Shown here in pieces: positions 26,203-33,925 of a DNA stretch of 64,000 nucleotides. Positions within the stretch are counted from its first letter, which is position 1, and the number at the start of each line of letters is the position of its first letter. Origin of the DNA: Faucicola sp048551375 (GTDB lineage Bacteria; Pseudomonadota; Gammaproteobacteria; Pseudomonadales; Moraxellaceae); contig NZ_JBLYZJ010000006.1 of NCBI RefSeq assembly GCF_048551375.1, positions 62,001 to 126,000 of the forward strand, in the 5' to 3' direction. A model generated the notes under the pieces. That model did not search any database. It saw only the letters and a list, made by a program, of their open reading frames with translations, and had not been told where the DNA came from. The translations under genes were made by a program, and so were the position numbers.

Positions 26203-26596
26203 AAGGTCAGCCTTTTAATATCCATTTATGCTCAGATTGTATGTTAAATACGCTAATAATGCCATTACTGTTTTTTTGTACAAAAATTGGTTAAATCTTA
26301 AACAACCCTGTATTTGTTTGATAATAATTTTTAGACATTAAAAATTTGTTAATCACTTTTTGTTATATATGATTGATAATCACCCCAAAATGAGCCTACA
26401 ATGAATTACTAAAAGTAATAAATCAGCAATAAAAATATTATAACTTATTGGTCAAAACCACAATTATTACGATAACCATTACAACTAATTACAACTAATT
26501 ACAACTAATTACAACTAATCTTTATCACCGTTCTTGCGACCAATAACTATAATTCTAGATTTCTTTTATTTTTTGGGACTTATTAGGAGAATAACA
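26203..26596. promoter_or_regulatory. Upstream region of arcDABC with 10-base tandem repeat
   Basis: An AT-rich 394-base gap between divergent genes. It holds four contiguous copies of ACAACTAATT (26481-26520; the last ends in C), 77 bases before the arcD ATG, and the short inverted repeat TTACTAAAAGTAA near 26406. I searched by eye for an FNR/ANR box (TTGAT-N4-ATCAA) and found no good match. The 10-base period equals about one helical turn, so the repeats could present sites on one face of the DNA or vary promoter spacing. Confidence 0.5.
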
Positions 26597-28021
26597 ATGT
26601 CCGACAACAGCAAACTCAAACTCGGTGCTTTAACCGCCCTTGTCGTTGGCTCGATGATTGGCGGGGGCATTTTCTCATTACCTCAAAATATGGCTTCAGG
26701 TGCAGGTGCAGGTGCAACGCTCATTGGTTGGGCGATTACTGCGGTCGGTATGCTGATGCTGGCTTTTGTGTTCCAAAATCTTGCTTTACACAAACCCGAA
26801 CTGGACAATGGCGTGTATGCGTATGCCAAAGCAGGGTTTGGTAATTATCTTGGTTTTTCATCGGCATGGGGTTACTGGATTAGTGCGTGGATTGGTAACG
26901 TCAGTTATTTGGTGTTGCTATTTGGTACGCTCGGTTATTTCTTTCCTATACTGGGTGAGGGCAATACGCCAATCGCCATTGTGTGTGCCTCCATTTTATT
27001 GTGGTTAGTGCATTTGTTGGTATTGCGAGGCATCAAAGAAGCCGCCTTTATCAATTTGGTGACTACTATTGCCAAAATCGTGCCTTTATTGACCTTTATT
27101 GTGTTGGTCGGTTTGGCATTTAAAGCGGATGTGTTTAACACCGATTTTTGGGGCAATGCCGATGCCAATTTGGGCAGTGTCACTAACCAAGTCAAAAGCA
27201 TGATGCTAGTCACCGTATGGGTGTTTATCGGTATTGAGGGTGCAAGTGTGTACTCTGCTCGTGCCGAGAAACGTAGCGATGTAGGTAAAGCCACTGTGAT
27301 GGGATTTTTTGGGGTATTGGCATTGCTCGTGTTGGTCAACGTGCTATCACTTGGTGTGATGAGCCGTCCTGAACTTGCCGAACTCAAAAACCCTTCAATG
27401 GCGTCTGTATTACAACATGTCGTTGGCTCTTGGGGTGCAGCGTTTATTTCGATTGGCTTGATTATTTCTTTGACAGGGGCGTTGTTATCTTGGGTGCTAT
27501 TGTCAGGTGAGATTTTATTCTCGGCTGCCAAAGACCACACCATGCCAAATTTCTTTGGCAAAGAAAATAAAAACGGTGTACCAGCCAATGCGTTATGGGT
27601 ATCAAATGGGGCAATTCAGTTATTCTTAATCATCACTTTATTCTCTAGTAGCTCGTATTTGCAATTGCTGTATCTTGCTACTTCGATGATTTTGATGCCT
27701 TATTTCTTCTCAACAGCGTATGCGGTCAAACTTGCTTTGACAGGTGATGGCTACGAAACCGACAGTCGCCATAAAACTCGTGATTTGGTAATTGGTGTGG
27801 TAGCGATGGTATATAGTATGTGGTTATTGTATGCCGCAGGTGCGAAATACCTACTATTATCTGCCTTGCTATATGCCCCCGGTGCGATTGTGTATTACAT
27901 TGCTCGCCGTGAAAACAACAAACTGGTCTTTACCAATATCGAAAAAGTCTATTTTGCCTTATCCGTCATCGGTGCGATTGTAGCGGCGATTGGATTATTT
28001 AACGGTTCGCTTGAGTTGTAA
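26597..28021 (+). CDS. arcD: Arginine:ornithine antiporter ArcD
   Basis: APC-superfamily inner-membrane exchanger that imports arginine and exports ornithine for the arginine deiminase pathway. The 474-aa product has about 12 transmembrane segments. It opens KLGALTALVVGSMIGGGIFSLPQNMASGAG, the glycine-rich helix 1 signature of amino acid antiporters; WVFIGIEGASVYSARAEKR is the helix 6 substrate region. The ATG at 26597 is preceded by TAGGAGA. First gene of arcDABC. Confidence 0.94.
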   Translation: MSDNSKLKLGALTALVVGSMIGGGIFSLPQNMASGAGAGATLIGWAITAVGMLMLAFVFQNLALHKPELDNGVYAYAKAGFGNYLGFSSAWGYWISAWIGNVSYLVLLFGTLGYFFPILGEGNTPIAIVCASILLWLVHLLVLRGIKEAAFINLVTTIAKIVPLLTFIVLVGLAFKADVFNTDFWGNADANLGSVTNQVKSMMLVTVWVFIGIEGASVYSARAEKRSDVGKATVMGFFGVLALLVLVNVLSLGVMSRPELAELKNPSMASVLQHVVGSWGAAFISIGLIISLTGALLSWVLLSGEILFSAAKDHTMPNFFGKENKNGVPANALWVSNGAIQLFLIITLFSSSSYLQLLYLATSMILMPYFFSTAYAVKLALTGDGYETDSRHKTRDLVIGVVAMVYSMWLLYAAGAKYLLLSALLYAPGAIVYYIARRENNKLVFTNIEKVYFALSVIGAIVAAIGLFNGSLEL

Positions 28022-28088
28022 AAAGCGATGAAATTAACGTTTATTCTAAGCAGTATTATTATTCACAACAATCAAAAGGAGTCTTAAC

Positions 28089-29351
28089 ATGACCACACAA
28101 CAAAATCAAAATAAAAAATTAGGTGTCCACTCTGAAGTCGGTAAACTTCACCGTGTGATGGTATGTACCCCCGGTTTGGCACACACTCGTTTAACCCCAG
28201 AAAATTGCGATAGCTTATTATTTGATGACGTATTATGGGTCAACCAAGCCAAACGTGACCACTTTGATTTCGCCACCAAAATGCGTGACCGCAATGTCGA
28301 AGTATTAGAAATGCACGACCTACTTGCCGAAACCGTCACCAATCCAGAGGCCCTAACATGGATTCTTGACCGCAAACTGACCCCAAACCGTGTAGAACTC
28401 ACCACCCTTAATGAACTACGAAGCTGGTTTGAAGGCTTGACTGCTCGCCAACAAGCAGAGTATTTGATTGGTGGCGTGAGTGTACATGATTTACCAAAAG
28501 AATTGGGCGGTAGTAGCCGTGATTTGGTCGAAATTTCTCACGGTCATGCAGGCTTTGCTTTGCCACCACTACCCAACACCATGTTCACTCGTGATACCAC
28601 TGCATGGATTTATGGTGGCGTAACCCTAAACCCTATGTACTGGCCTGCTCGCCGTCAGGAAACCTTGCTAACTTCTGCAATTTATAAATTCCACCCCATG
28701 TTTGCCAATGAAGACTACAAAGTATGGTTTGGCAATCCTGATGAATACTTTGGTAATGCCACCCTTGAAGGCGGTGATATTTTCCCAATCGGTAAAGGCG
28801 TGGTCTTGGTCGGTATGGGCGAACGTTCATCCATTCAAGCAATTGAACAACTTGCCTTGAGCCTATTTAAAAACAAAACTGCCGAACGTGTGATTGTCGC
28901 TGCTTTACCAAAATCACGCTCTGCCATGCACTTAGACACCGTATTTACCTTCTGTGACCGTGACTTGGTCAATATCTTCCCAGAAGTGGTAGACAATATT
29001 ACCTCATTTAGCTTACGTCCAAGCGAAGATGGCAAAGGGCTAGATGTGCGTAAAGAAGACAAAAAATTCGTTGATGTTGTCGCCGAAGCATTGGGTCTAA
29101 AACAGCTTCGTGTGGTACAAACAGGCGGTGACGAATATGCCTCAGAACGTGAACAATGGGATGATGGTAATAACGTATTTGCCCTAGAACCCGGTGTGGT
29201 TGTCGGCTATGACCGCAACACTTATACCAATACCCTACTTCGTAAAGCAGGCGTGGAAGTCATCACCATCAGCTCATCTGAGCTAGGTCGTGGTCGTGGG
29301 GGCGGTCGTTGTATGACCTGTCCAATCATCCGTGATGCGGTGGATTATTAA
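28089..29351 (+). CDS. arcA: Arginine deiminase ArcA
   Basis: Hydrolyses arginine to citrulline and ammonia. The 420-aa product (P. aeruginosa ArcA 418) shows VHSEVGKLHRVMVCTPG, the FTRDT segment, LEGGDIFPIGKGVVLVGMGERSS (catalytic Glu region), MHLDTVFTFCDRD (catalytic His-x-Asp) and GRGRGGGRCMTCPI with the nucleophilic Cys408. An Arg precedes the Cys where the P. aeruginosa enzyme has His; Arg is common at this place in other arginine deiminases. Followed by about 440 bases filled with repeat elements before arcB. Confidence 0.97.
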   Translation: MTTQQNQNKKLGVHSEVGKLHRVMVCTPGLAHTRLTPENCDSLLFDDVLWVNQAKRDHFDFATKMRDRNVEVLEMHDLLAETVTNPEALTWILDRKLTPNRVELTTLNELRSWFEGLTARQQAEYLIGGVSVHDLPKELGGSSRDLVEISHGHAGFALPPLPNTMFTRDTTAWIYGGVTLNPMYWPARRQETLLTSAIYKFHPMFANEDYKVWFGNPDEYFGNATLEGGDIFPIGKGVVLVGMGERSSIQAIEQLALSLFKNKTAERVIVAALPKSRSAMHLDTVFTFCDRDLVNIFPEVVDNITSFSLRPSEDGKGLDVRKEDKKFVDVVAEALGLKQLRVVQTGGDEYASEREQWDDGNNVFALEPGVVVGYDRNTYTNTLLRKAGVEVITISSSELGRGRGGGRCMTCPIIRDAVDY

Positions 29352-29382
29352 TTTGATGCTGATGTAAATATTGTAAATTATT

Positions 29383-29506
29383 AAGGCTTACGCAAAAATG
29401 CCATTTGTAGGTTGGGTGGAAGAATGACACCCAACATAAACCATTGAAATTGTTGGGTATCGCAAGCTCTACCCAACCTACGATTTGGTTAAATGCGTAA
29501 GTCCTA
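29383..29506. repeat. MITE-like repeat family B, copy 2
   Basis: Bounded by AGGCTTACGCA and TGCGTAAGTCCT (12-base inverted ends with one mismatch). The interior is nearly identical to 12575-12699, including ATGACACCCAACATAAACC. Confidence 0.85.
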
Positions 29507-29511
29507 ATTAT

Positions 29512-29632
29512 AATCCCCCTCTTGCGGAATATATTCCTCACCTTTAAAAAAGGGGGACTTTGCCCTTGAATTAGATTGATATATAGGACAAAGCCCCCTC
29601 TTTCGTAAAGAGGGGGTTGGGGGAGATTCAAG
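29512..29632. repeat. Palindromic repeat family D, copy 2 (inverted)
   Basis: Reverse-complement relative of 13469-13574: AATCCCCCTCTTGC at one end, GGGGGTTGGGGGAGATTCAA at the other, with inner GGGCAAAGTCCCCCTT-type sequence shared. Confidence 0.75.
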
Positions 29633-29693
29633 GAAAATGGTTAATAACACTATTTTATACTAAGTAATGAAACAAAATTAAATACCAATACTT

Positions 29694-29769
29694 TTAACCC
29701 CTCCCCAGCCCTCCCCTTGTCAGGGGAGGGAGCAGTTCTCCCCCTGCTAAGGGGGAGTTAGAGGGGGTA
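29694..29769. repeat. Palindromic repeat family E, copy 2 (inverted)
   Basis: Reverse-complement relative of 25476-25549, with CCCTCCCCTTGTCAGGGGAGGG and CTCCCCCTGCTAAGGGGGAG hairpins. It ends about 26 bases before the arcB start. Confidence 0.75.
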
Positions 29770-29795
29770 AAATTATAAAATTAAAGGAAAATATC

Positions 29796-30806
29796 ATGTC
29801 ATTTAATCTACATAATCATAGCCTATTAAGCCTTGTTCATCATTCATCTCGTGATTTACGTTTTTTGCTTGATTTATCTCGTGACCTAAAACGTGCCAAA
29901 TACAGCGGTACTGAGCAACAACGCCTAAAAGGCAAAAACATCGCCCTTATTTTTGAAAAAACCTCAACTCGTACTCGTTGTGCTTTTGAAGTCGCTGCTT
30001 ATGACCAAGGGGCAAACGTTACCTATATCGACCCAACCTCATCACAAATCGGTCACAAAGAATCCATGAAAGACACCGCTCGTGTATTGGGTCGTATGTA
30101 TGATGCCATCGAATACCGTGGCTTTCGCCAAGAGTTGGTGCTTGACCTTGACAAATATGCAGGCGTACCAATTTTTAACGGTTTGACCGATGAATTCCAC
30201 CCAACCCAAATGTTGGCTGACGTACTTACCATGCTAGAAAATAGCGACAAACCGCTACACGACATCAGCTATGTGTATGTGGGTGATGCTCGTAATAACA
30301 TGGGTAACTCATTGCTATTGGTGGGGGCGAAACTGGGTATGGACGTGCGAATTTGTGCCCCAAAAGCCCTACACCCTAGTGAAGATTTGGTCAAAATGTG
30401 CCAAGAATTTGCCGAACAAAGCGGTGCAAGAATCACCATCACTGATGACATCAAACAAGCCGTGAATGGCGTGGACTTTATCCACACTGACGTTTGGGTA
30501 TCCATGGGTGAGCCTATCGAATCATGGGGCGAGCGTATCGACATCTTGATGCCTTATCAAGTCAACATGGACATGATGAAATTGGCAAACAATCCTCGTG
30601 TCAAATTCATGCACTGCTTGCCTGCATTCCACAACAGCGAAACCAAAGTCGGCAAACAAATCGCAGAACAATACCCAGCCCTTGCCAATGGTATCGAAGT
30701 GACCGAAGAAGTCTTTGAATCACCATACAACATCGCCTTTGAACAAGCTGAAAACCGTATGCACACCATCAAAGCTGTCATGGTATCAGCATTGGGTGGA
30801 TTATAA
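29796..30806 (+). CDS. arcB: Ornithine carbamoyltransferase, catabolic (ArcB)
   Basis: Splits citrulline by phosphorolysis into ornithine and carbamoyl phosphate. The 336-aa product has the carbamoyl-phosphate motif STRTRCAFEVAAYDQGA, HKESMKDTARVLGRMYD, FNGLTDEFHPTQMLADVLTM and the ornithine loop FMHCLPAFHN. The length and position within arcDABC favour the catabolic enzyme over anabolic ArgF (the two cannot be told apart with certainty from motifs). AAAGGA precedes the ATG. Confidence 0.95.
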   Translation: MSFNLHNHSLLSLVHHSSRDLRFLLDLSRDLKRAKYSGTEQQRLKGKNIALIFEKTSTRTRCAFEVAAYDQGANVTYIDPTSSQIGHKESMKDTARVLGRMYDAIEYRGFRQELVLDLDKYAGVPIFNGLTDEFHPTQMLADVLTMLENSDKPLHDISYVYVGDARNNMGNSLLLVGAKLGMDVRICAPKALHPSEDLVKMCQEFAEQSGARITITDDIKQAVNGVDFIHTDVWVSMGEPIESWGERIDILMPYQVNMDMMKLANNPRVKFMHCLPAFHNSETKVGKQIAEQYPALANGIEVTEEVFESPYNIAFEQAENRMHTIKAVMVSALGGL

Positions 30807-30824
30807 TCGTCAATTTTAGATAGA

Positions 30825-30877
30825 CGTAGGGTGCGTTCAACGCACCTTTATAAATCAATCGCTTAACGCATCCTACG
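30825..30877. repeat. Imperfect palindrome between arcB and arcC
   Basis: GTAGGGTGCGTT (30826-30837) pairs with AACGCATCCTAC (30865-30876), with a further inner GTGCGTTCAACGCAC hairpin. It resembles family A in its GTAGG/CCTAC ends. Confidence 0.6.
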
Positions 30878-30921
30878 AATTCAAAAATATTGTGTGTATA
30901 AAAAATTAAAAGGAAATCACC

Positions 30922-31851
30922 ATGCGTATTGTTGTTGCTTTAGGTGGTAATGCCCTACTACGGCGAGGTGAAGCACTCAGTGCCTCTAATCAACGTGAAA
31001 ACGTGCGAATCGCCGCCAATCAAATCGCCAAAATTTATCCCAATAATCAACTGGTTATCGCTCACGGTAATGGGCCTCAAGTTGGACTATTGGCACTGCA
31101 AGGGGCGGCTTACGAAAAAGTCGAAACCTACCCACTTGACGTGCTAGGGGCAGAAACCGAAGGTATGATTGGCTACATGATTGAGCAAGAAATGGGCAAT
31201 CTACTACCTCAAGAAGTGCCACTTGCCACCATCTTGACCCAAGTCGAAGTCGATAGCCAAGACCCAGCGTTTCAGCGTCCGACCAAACCGATTGGACCTG
31301 TGTACGACAAAGACGAAGCCGAACGCCTTGCGACAGAAAAAAACTGGACGATTGCCCCAGATGGCGATAAATTCCGCCGTGTGGTGGCTAGCCCACGCCC
31401 AAAACGTATCTTTGAAATCCGCCCTGTTAAATGGCTGTTGGACAATGGTACAGTGGTGATTTGTGCAGGCGGTGGTGGTATTCCAACCTATTATGACCAA
31501 GCAGGTCATCTCACTGGTGTGGAGGCGGTCATTGACAAAGACCTGTGTTCTGCCCTACTCGCCCAAGAGCTAGAAGCGGATTTATTGGTCATTGCCACCG
31601 ATGTCGATGCCACTTATATTGACTTCAAACAACCCACCCAAAAAGCCATCGCCCAAGCCAATCCAGCGGACTTAGAAGCCATGAATTTCCCAGATGGGTC
31701 GATGGGTCCAAAAATCCAAGCTGCTTGTGAATTTGCTCGTAACACAGGTAAAGTGGCGGTAATTGGCTCACTTGCCAATATTGAAGCGATTGTACAAGGC
31801 ACATCAGGTACTCGTATCAGCACCGAATATCAAGGCGTACAGTATTGTTAA
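30922..31851 (+). CDS. arcC: Carbamate kinase ArcC
   Basis: Transfers phosphate from carbamoyl phosphate to ADP, the ATP-yielding last step of the arginine deiminase pathway. The 309-aa product has VVALGGNALLRRGE, IAHGNGPQVGLLALQ, TYPLDVLGAETEGMIGYMIEQ, VICAGGGGIPTYYD and GVEAVIDKDLCSALLAQEL, followed by ATDVDATY and GSMGPKIQAACEFA. All are family signatures. AAAGGAAAT precedes the ATG; end of the operon. Confidence 0.97.
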   Translation: MRIVVALGGNALLRRGEALSASNQRENVRIAANQIAKIYPNNQLVIAHGNGPQVGLLALQGAAYEKVETYPLDVLGAETEGMIGYMIEQEMGNLLPQEVPLATILTQVEVDSQDPAFQRPTKPIGPVYDKDEAERLATEKNWTIAPDGDKFRRVVASPRPKRIFEIRPVKWLLDNGTVVICAGGGGIPTYYDQAGHLTGVEAVIDKDLCSALLAQELEADLLVIATDVDATYIDFKQPTQKAIAQANPADLEAMNFPDGSMGPKIQAACEFARNTGKVAVIGSLANIEAIVQGTSGTRISTEYQGVQYC

Positions 31852-31949
31852 CAAATATTCTGACGATGTTTTCGTTAAAGATTGCCTCAAATATTATCGA
31901 CCAAAATATCGCTAATCCATAAAAGCGTATCAAAACTTTTATTATGTTA

Positions 31950-31978
31950 TTGTCAATTATCTTGATTGGCGATATTAT
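31950..31978 (+). promoter_or_regulatory. Promoter of purE
   Basis: TTGTCA (31950-31955), 17 bases, TATTAT (31973-31978), 35 bases before the purE ATG. Confidence 0.6.
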
Positions 31979-32013
31979 CGTTAACTTTATTATGAATCTC
32001 TGAAGGCACTAAA

Positions 32014-32565
32014 ATGTCAAACGCCACTTTACCCCCACCCATTACTTCCCCACAAGGTCAAGACCCAGATTTTAAACCTAAGGTCGGCATCATCATGGGG
32101 TCACAGTCCGACTGGGATACCATGCAACACACCGCCCAACTGCTAGCCGAATTTGGCGTGCCATTCGAGTGCGAAGTGGTATCGGCTCATCGCACGCCAG
32201 ACCGCCTATTTGAGTATGCCAAAACCGCCAAAGCTCGTGGGCTAAATATCATCATCGCAGGGGCAGGCGGGGCGGCTCATCTTCCGGGGATGTGTGCCAG
32301 TCAGACGGATTTGCCTGTGCTGGGTGTGCCTGTGAAATCGTCAATGTTAAGCGGTTGGGATAGCTTGCTGTCCATCGTGCAAATGCCAAAAGGTGTGGCA
32401 GTGGGAACGCTTGCCATCGGTACGGCAGGGGCGTTCAACGCAGGCTTGCTTGCGGTGCAGATGCTCGCAATTAGCGATGAAGCTTTGGCAAAACAAGTCA
32501 GCGATTTCCGTGCTAAACAAACCCAAAGTATTTTGGATAATCCAACGCCAGGTGTGATGAACTAG
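32014..32565 (+). CDS. purE: N5-carboxyaminoimidazole ribonucleotide mutase PurE
   Basis: Class I PurE, which converts N5-CAIR to CAIR in purine synthesis. The 183-aa product carries GIIMGSQSDWDTM, EVVSAHRTPDRLFEYA (catalytic His), IIAGAGGAAHLPGMCAS, PVLGVPVKSSMLSGWDSLLSIVQMP and GTAGAFNAGLLAVQML. A polar, Pro-rich N-terminal extension of about 22 residues is longer than in E. coli PurE (169 aa). purK is not in the window. The HD-domain gene follows after 18 bases. Confidence 0.96.
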   Translation: MSNATLPPPITSPQGQDPDFKPKVGIIMGSQSDWDTMQHTAQLLAEFGVPFECEVVSAHRTPDRLFEYAKTAKARGLNIIIAGAGGAAHLPGMCASQTDLPVLGVPVKSSMLSGWDSLLSIVQMPKGVAVGTLAIGTAGAFNAGLLAVQMLAISDEALAKQVSDFRAKQTQSILDNPTPGVMN

Positions 32566-32583
32566 CAGATTAAAGGGGATTTT

Positions 32584-33216
32584 ATGCAAAGCGTCTTGGA
32601 TAATCTACTCAATCAGCTTGCTATACCACCGCATAAAATCTCTGACTGTTGGCACAATCTGACCCAACATTATGATGAACTTCACCGCCATTATCACAAT
32701 CTCACCCATATCCAAGCCTTGCTCAGTCACTTTGAACGGATAAAACCGCAACTGGCACAGCCGAGCGTTGTACTATTGGCGATTTTTTATCACGATGTGA
32801 TTTATCAAACCCAAGGTAAAAATCCCAGTAGTAATGAACGCCAAAGTGCGGATTTTTTTATCCATGAATTAGGCGAATGTTTGCCAAACGATGTCGTTAA
32901 TCGTGTGGTGGATTTTATCATGGCTACCGAAAAACACGAAATGGCGGATAAAACCGATAGCGATATGGCGTATTTTTTGGATATGGATTTGAGTATTTTG
33001 GGGCAAAGTGAGGCGATTTATCAAGCTTACGCCCAAGCGATTCGCCTTGAATATCAACACGTTCCGAAGTTTTTGTATAATTTTAGCCGTAAAAAAGCGT
33101 TAAAGCATTTTTTGAATAGAGAACGGTTGTATTTTACGGATGATTTTGTTGAAAAATTTGAAGGGCAGGCGAGAGAAAATATTGCCAATGAAATCAATCA
33201 GCTAAAATTATGGTAA
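32584..33216 (+). CDS. HD-superfamily metal-dependent phosphohydrolase-like protein
   Basis: A 210-aa soluble protein of the predicted metal-dependent HD family. Early YDELHRHYHNLTHIQALLSH gives the first histidines, VLLAIFYHDVIYQ contains the HD pair, and ATEKHEMADKTDSDMAYFLDMDLSILG provides the late His and the acidic DxD. The substrate is unknown; such proteins often act on nucleotides. AAAGGGG precedes the ATG. It probably shares the purE transcript. Confidence 0.85.
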   Translation: MQSVLDNLLNQLAIPPHKISDCWHNLTQHYDELHRHYHNLTHIQALLSHFERIKPQLAQPSVVLLAIFYHDVIYQTQGKNPSSNERQSADFFIHELGECLPNDVVNRVVDFIMATEKHEMADKTDSDMAYFLDMDLSILGQSEAIYQAYAQAIRLEYQHVPKFLYNFSRKKALKHFLNRERLYFTDDFVEKFEGQARENIANEINQLKLW

Positions 33217-33232
33217 TCACTTTTTCAATTCA

Positions 33233-33925
33233 TTATTGAAAAGTAGTAATCAGCCAGTTTTTAAAATTTTGGTAAATGATGTTGTCTTGATTCACCAAGT
33301 TAAGGGCTTTTGAAATATCTTGCGTTGGTTTGCTTTGGGTTGCAAGCCAAGTATAAACCTTTGCTTTATCAAAGGCTTGCGGTTTAAAATGCTCTTTATC
33401 AAAACTTTCTATAAACTGCTCAATCTGTTGCCATTGGGTCAGTTGGTTTGGATTTAAGGTAAGTTTTAACCACGTTTCAAGATAGCCCTCATCTTGATTG
33501 TTTGGCATGAGCCATACGCCAATTGGGTTAAAATCAATATGTTCAAAGACTAAGCCATGACTGGGTTCAACTGGCTGTCGTAAGCGAAAACCATATTGCT
33601 CACATACGTCACTCAACTGGTCGATATTTTGCTGTTGAATCGTGCGTTTTGGGGATTGGTGAAAATCCATGTCCATCAATGCCCCAATATGCGTATAGCG
33701 ACCTTGAGGCAAGTCTTCAATCGCATAACCCAAAACATTCATAATGCCCTGTTTGCTGTTTTGGATTCTGACAGCCGTGTTAGGGGTCGTGAGTGCCAAT
33801 TCCGCAGGCAAAACGACTTGAATATTCAGCGATAAGTTTAGCTGTTCAAACTGCAAAAACTGCTCAATAAAGTGTTTATCACCATAGCCTTCTACCAATA
33901 AAAGCTTGTTGCTAGTGTTTTTCAT
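33233..33925 (-). CDS. TOPRIM-like DUF3226 protein, partner of the AAA ATPase
   Basis: A 230-aa protein opening KLLLVEGYGDKHFIEQFL, with the conserved Glu (residue 12) of a TOPRIM fold, and GALMDMDFHQ with the paired Asp85/Asp87. This is the DUF3226 type, related to the nuclease half of OLD-family enzymes. Its ATG shares one base with the stop of the upstream ATPase gene (TAATG), so the two are made together. By analogy with split ATPase/TOPRIM defence systems (PARIS has AriA and the DUF4435 protein AriB) it may be the nuclease effector. Function is inferred. Confidence 0.78.
   Translation of the reverse strand: MKNTSNKLLLVEGYGDKHFIEQFLQFEQLNLSLNIQVVLPAELALTTPNTAVRIQNSKQGIMNVLGYAIEDLPQGRYTHIGALMDMDFHQSPKRTIQQQNIDQLSDVCEQYGFRLRQPVEPSHGLVFEHIDFNPIGVWLMPNNQDEGYLETWLKLTLNPNQLTQWQQIEQFIESFDKEHFKPQAFDKAKVYTWLATQSKPTQDISKALNLVNQDNIIYQNFKNWLITTFQ

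Larger units (their letters stand above)
29352..29795. other. Gene-free 444-base gap inside the arc operon, packed with three repeats
   Basis: Between arcA and arcB: family B (29383-29506), family D (29512-29632) and family E (29694-29769) lie almost end to end. No coding sequence is supported. The arrangement may weaken or process the arcA-arcB transcript. Confidence 0.8.

Noticed and set aside
26320..26400. FNR/ANR box upstream of arcD
   Set aside because: TTGATAATCA-like text near 26373 lacks the four-base spacer and second half of TTGAT-N4-ATCAA.
26461..26520. CRISPR-like array
   Set aside because: The four copies are contiguous 10-base tandem repeats without spacers; no cas genes are present.
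26935..27588. 217-aa minus-strand ORF
   Set aside because: Antisense to arcD, which has strong antiporter motifs and a good ribosome site.
28089..29351. Altered active site of arginine deiminase (Arg before the catalytic Cys)
   Set aside because: Arg at this place occurs in other arginine deiminases, so it is not a loss of function sign.
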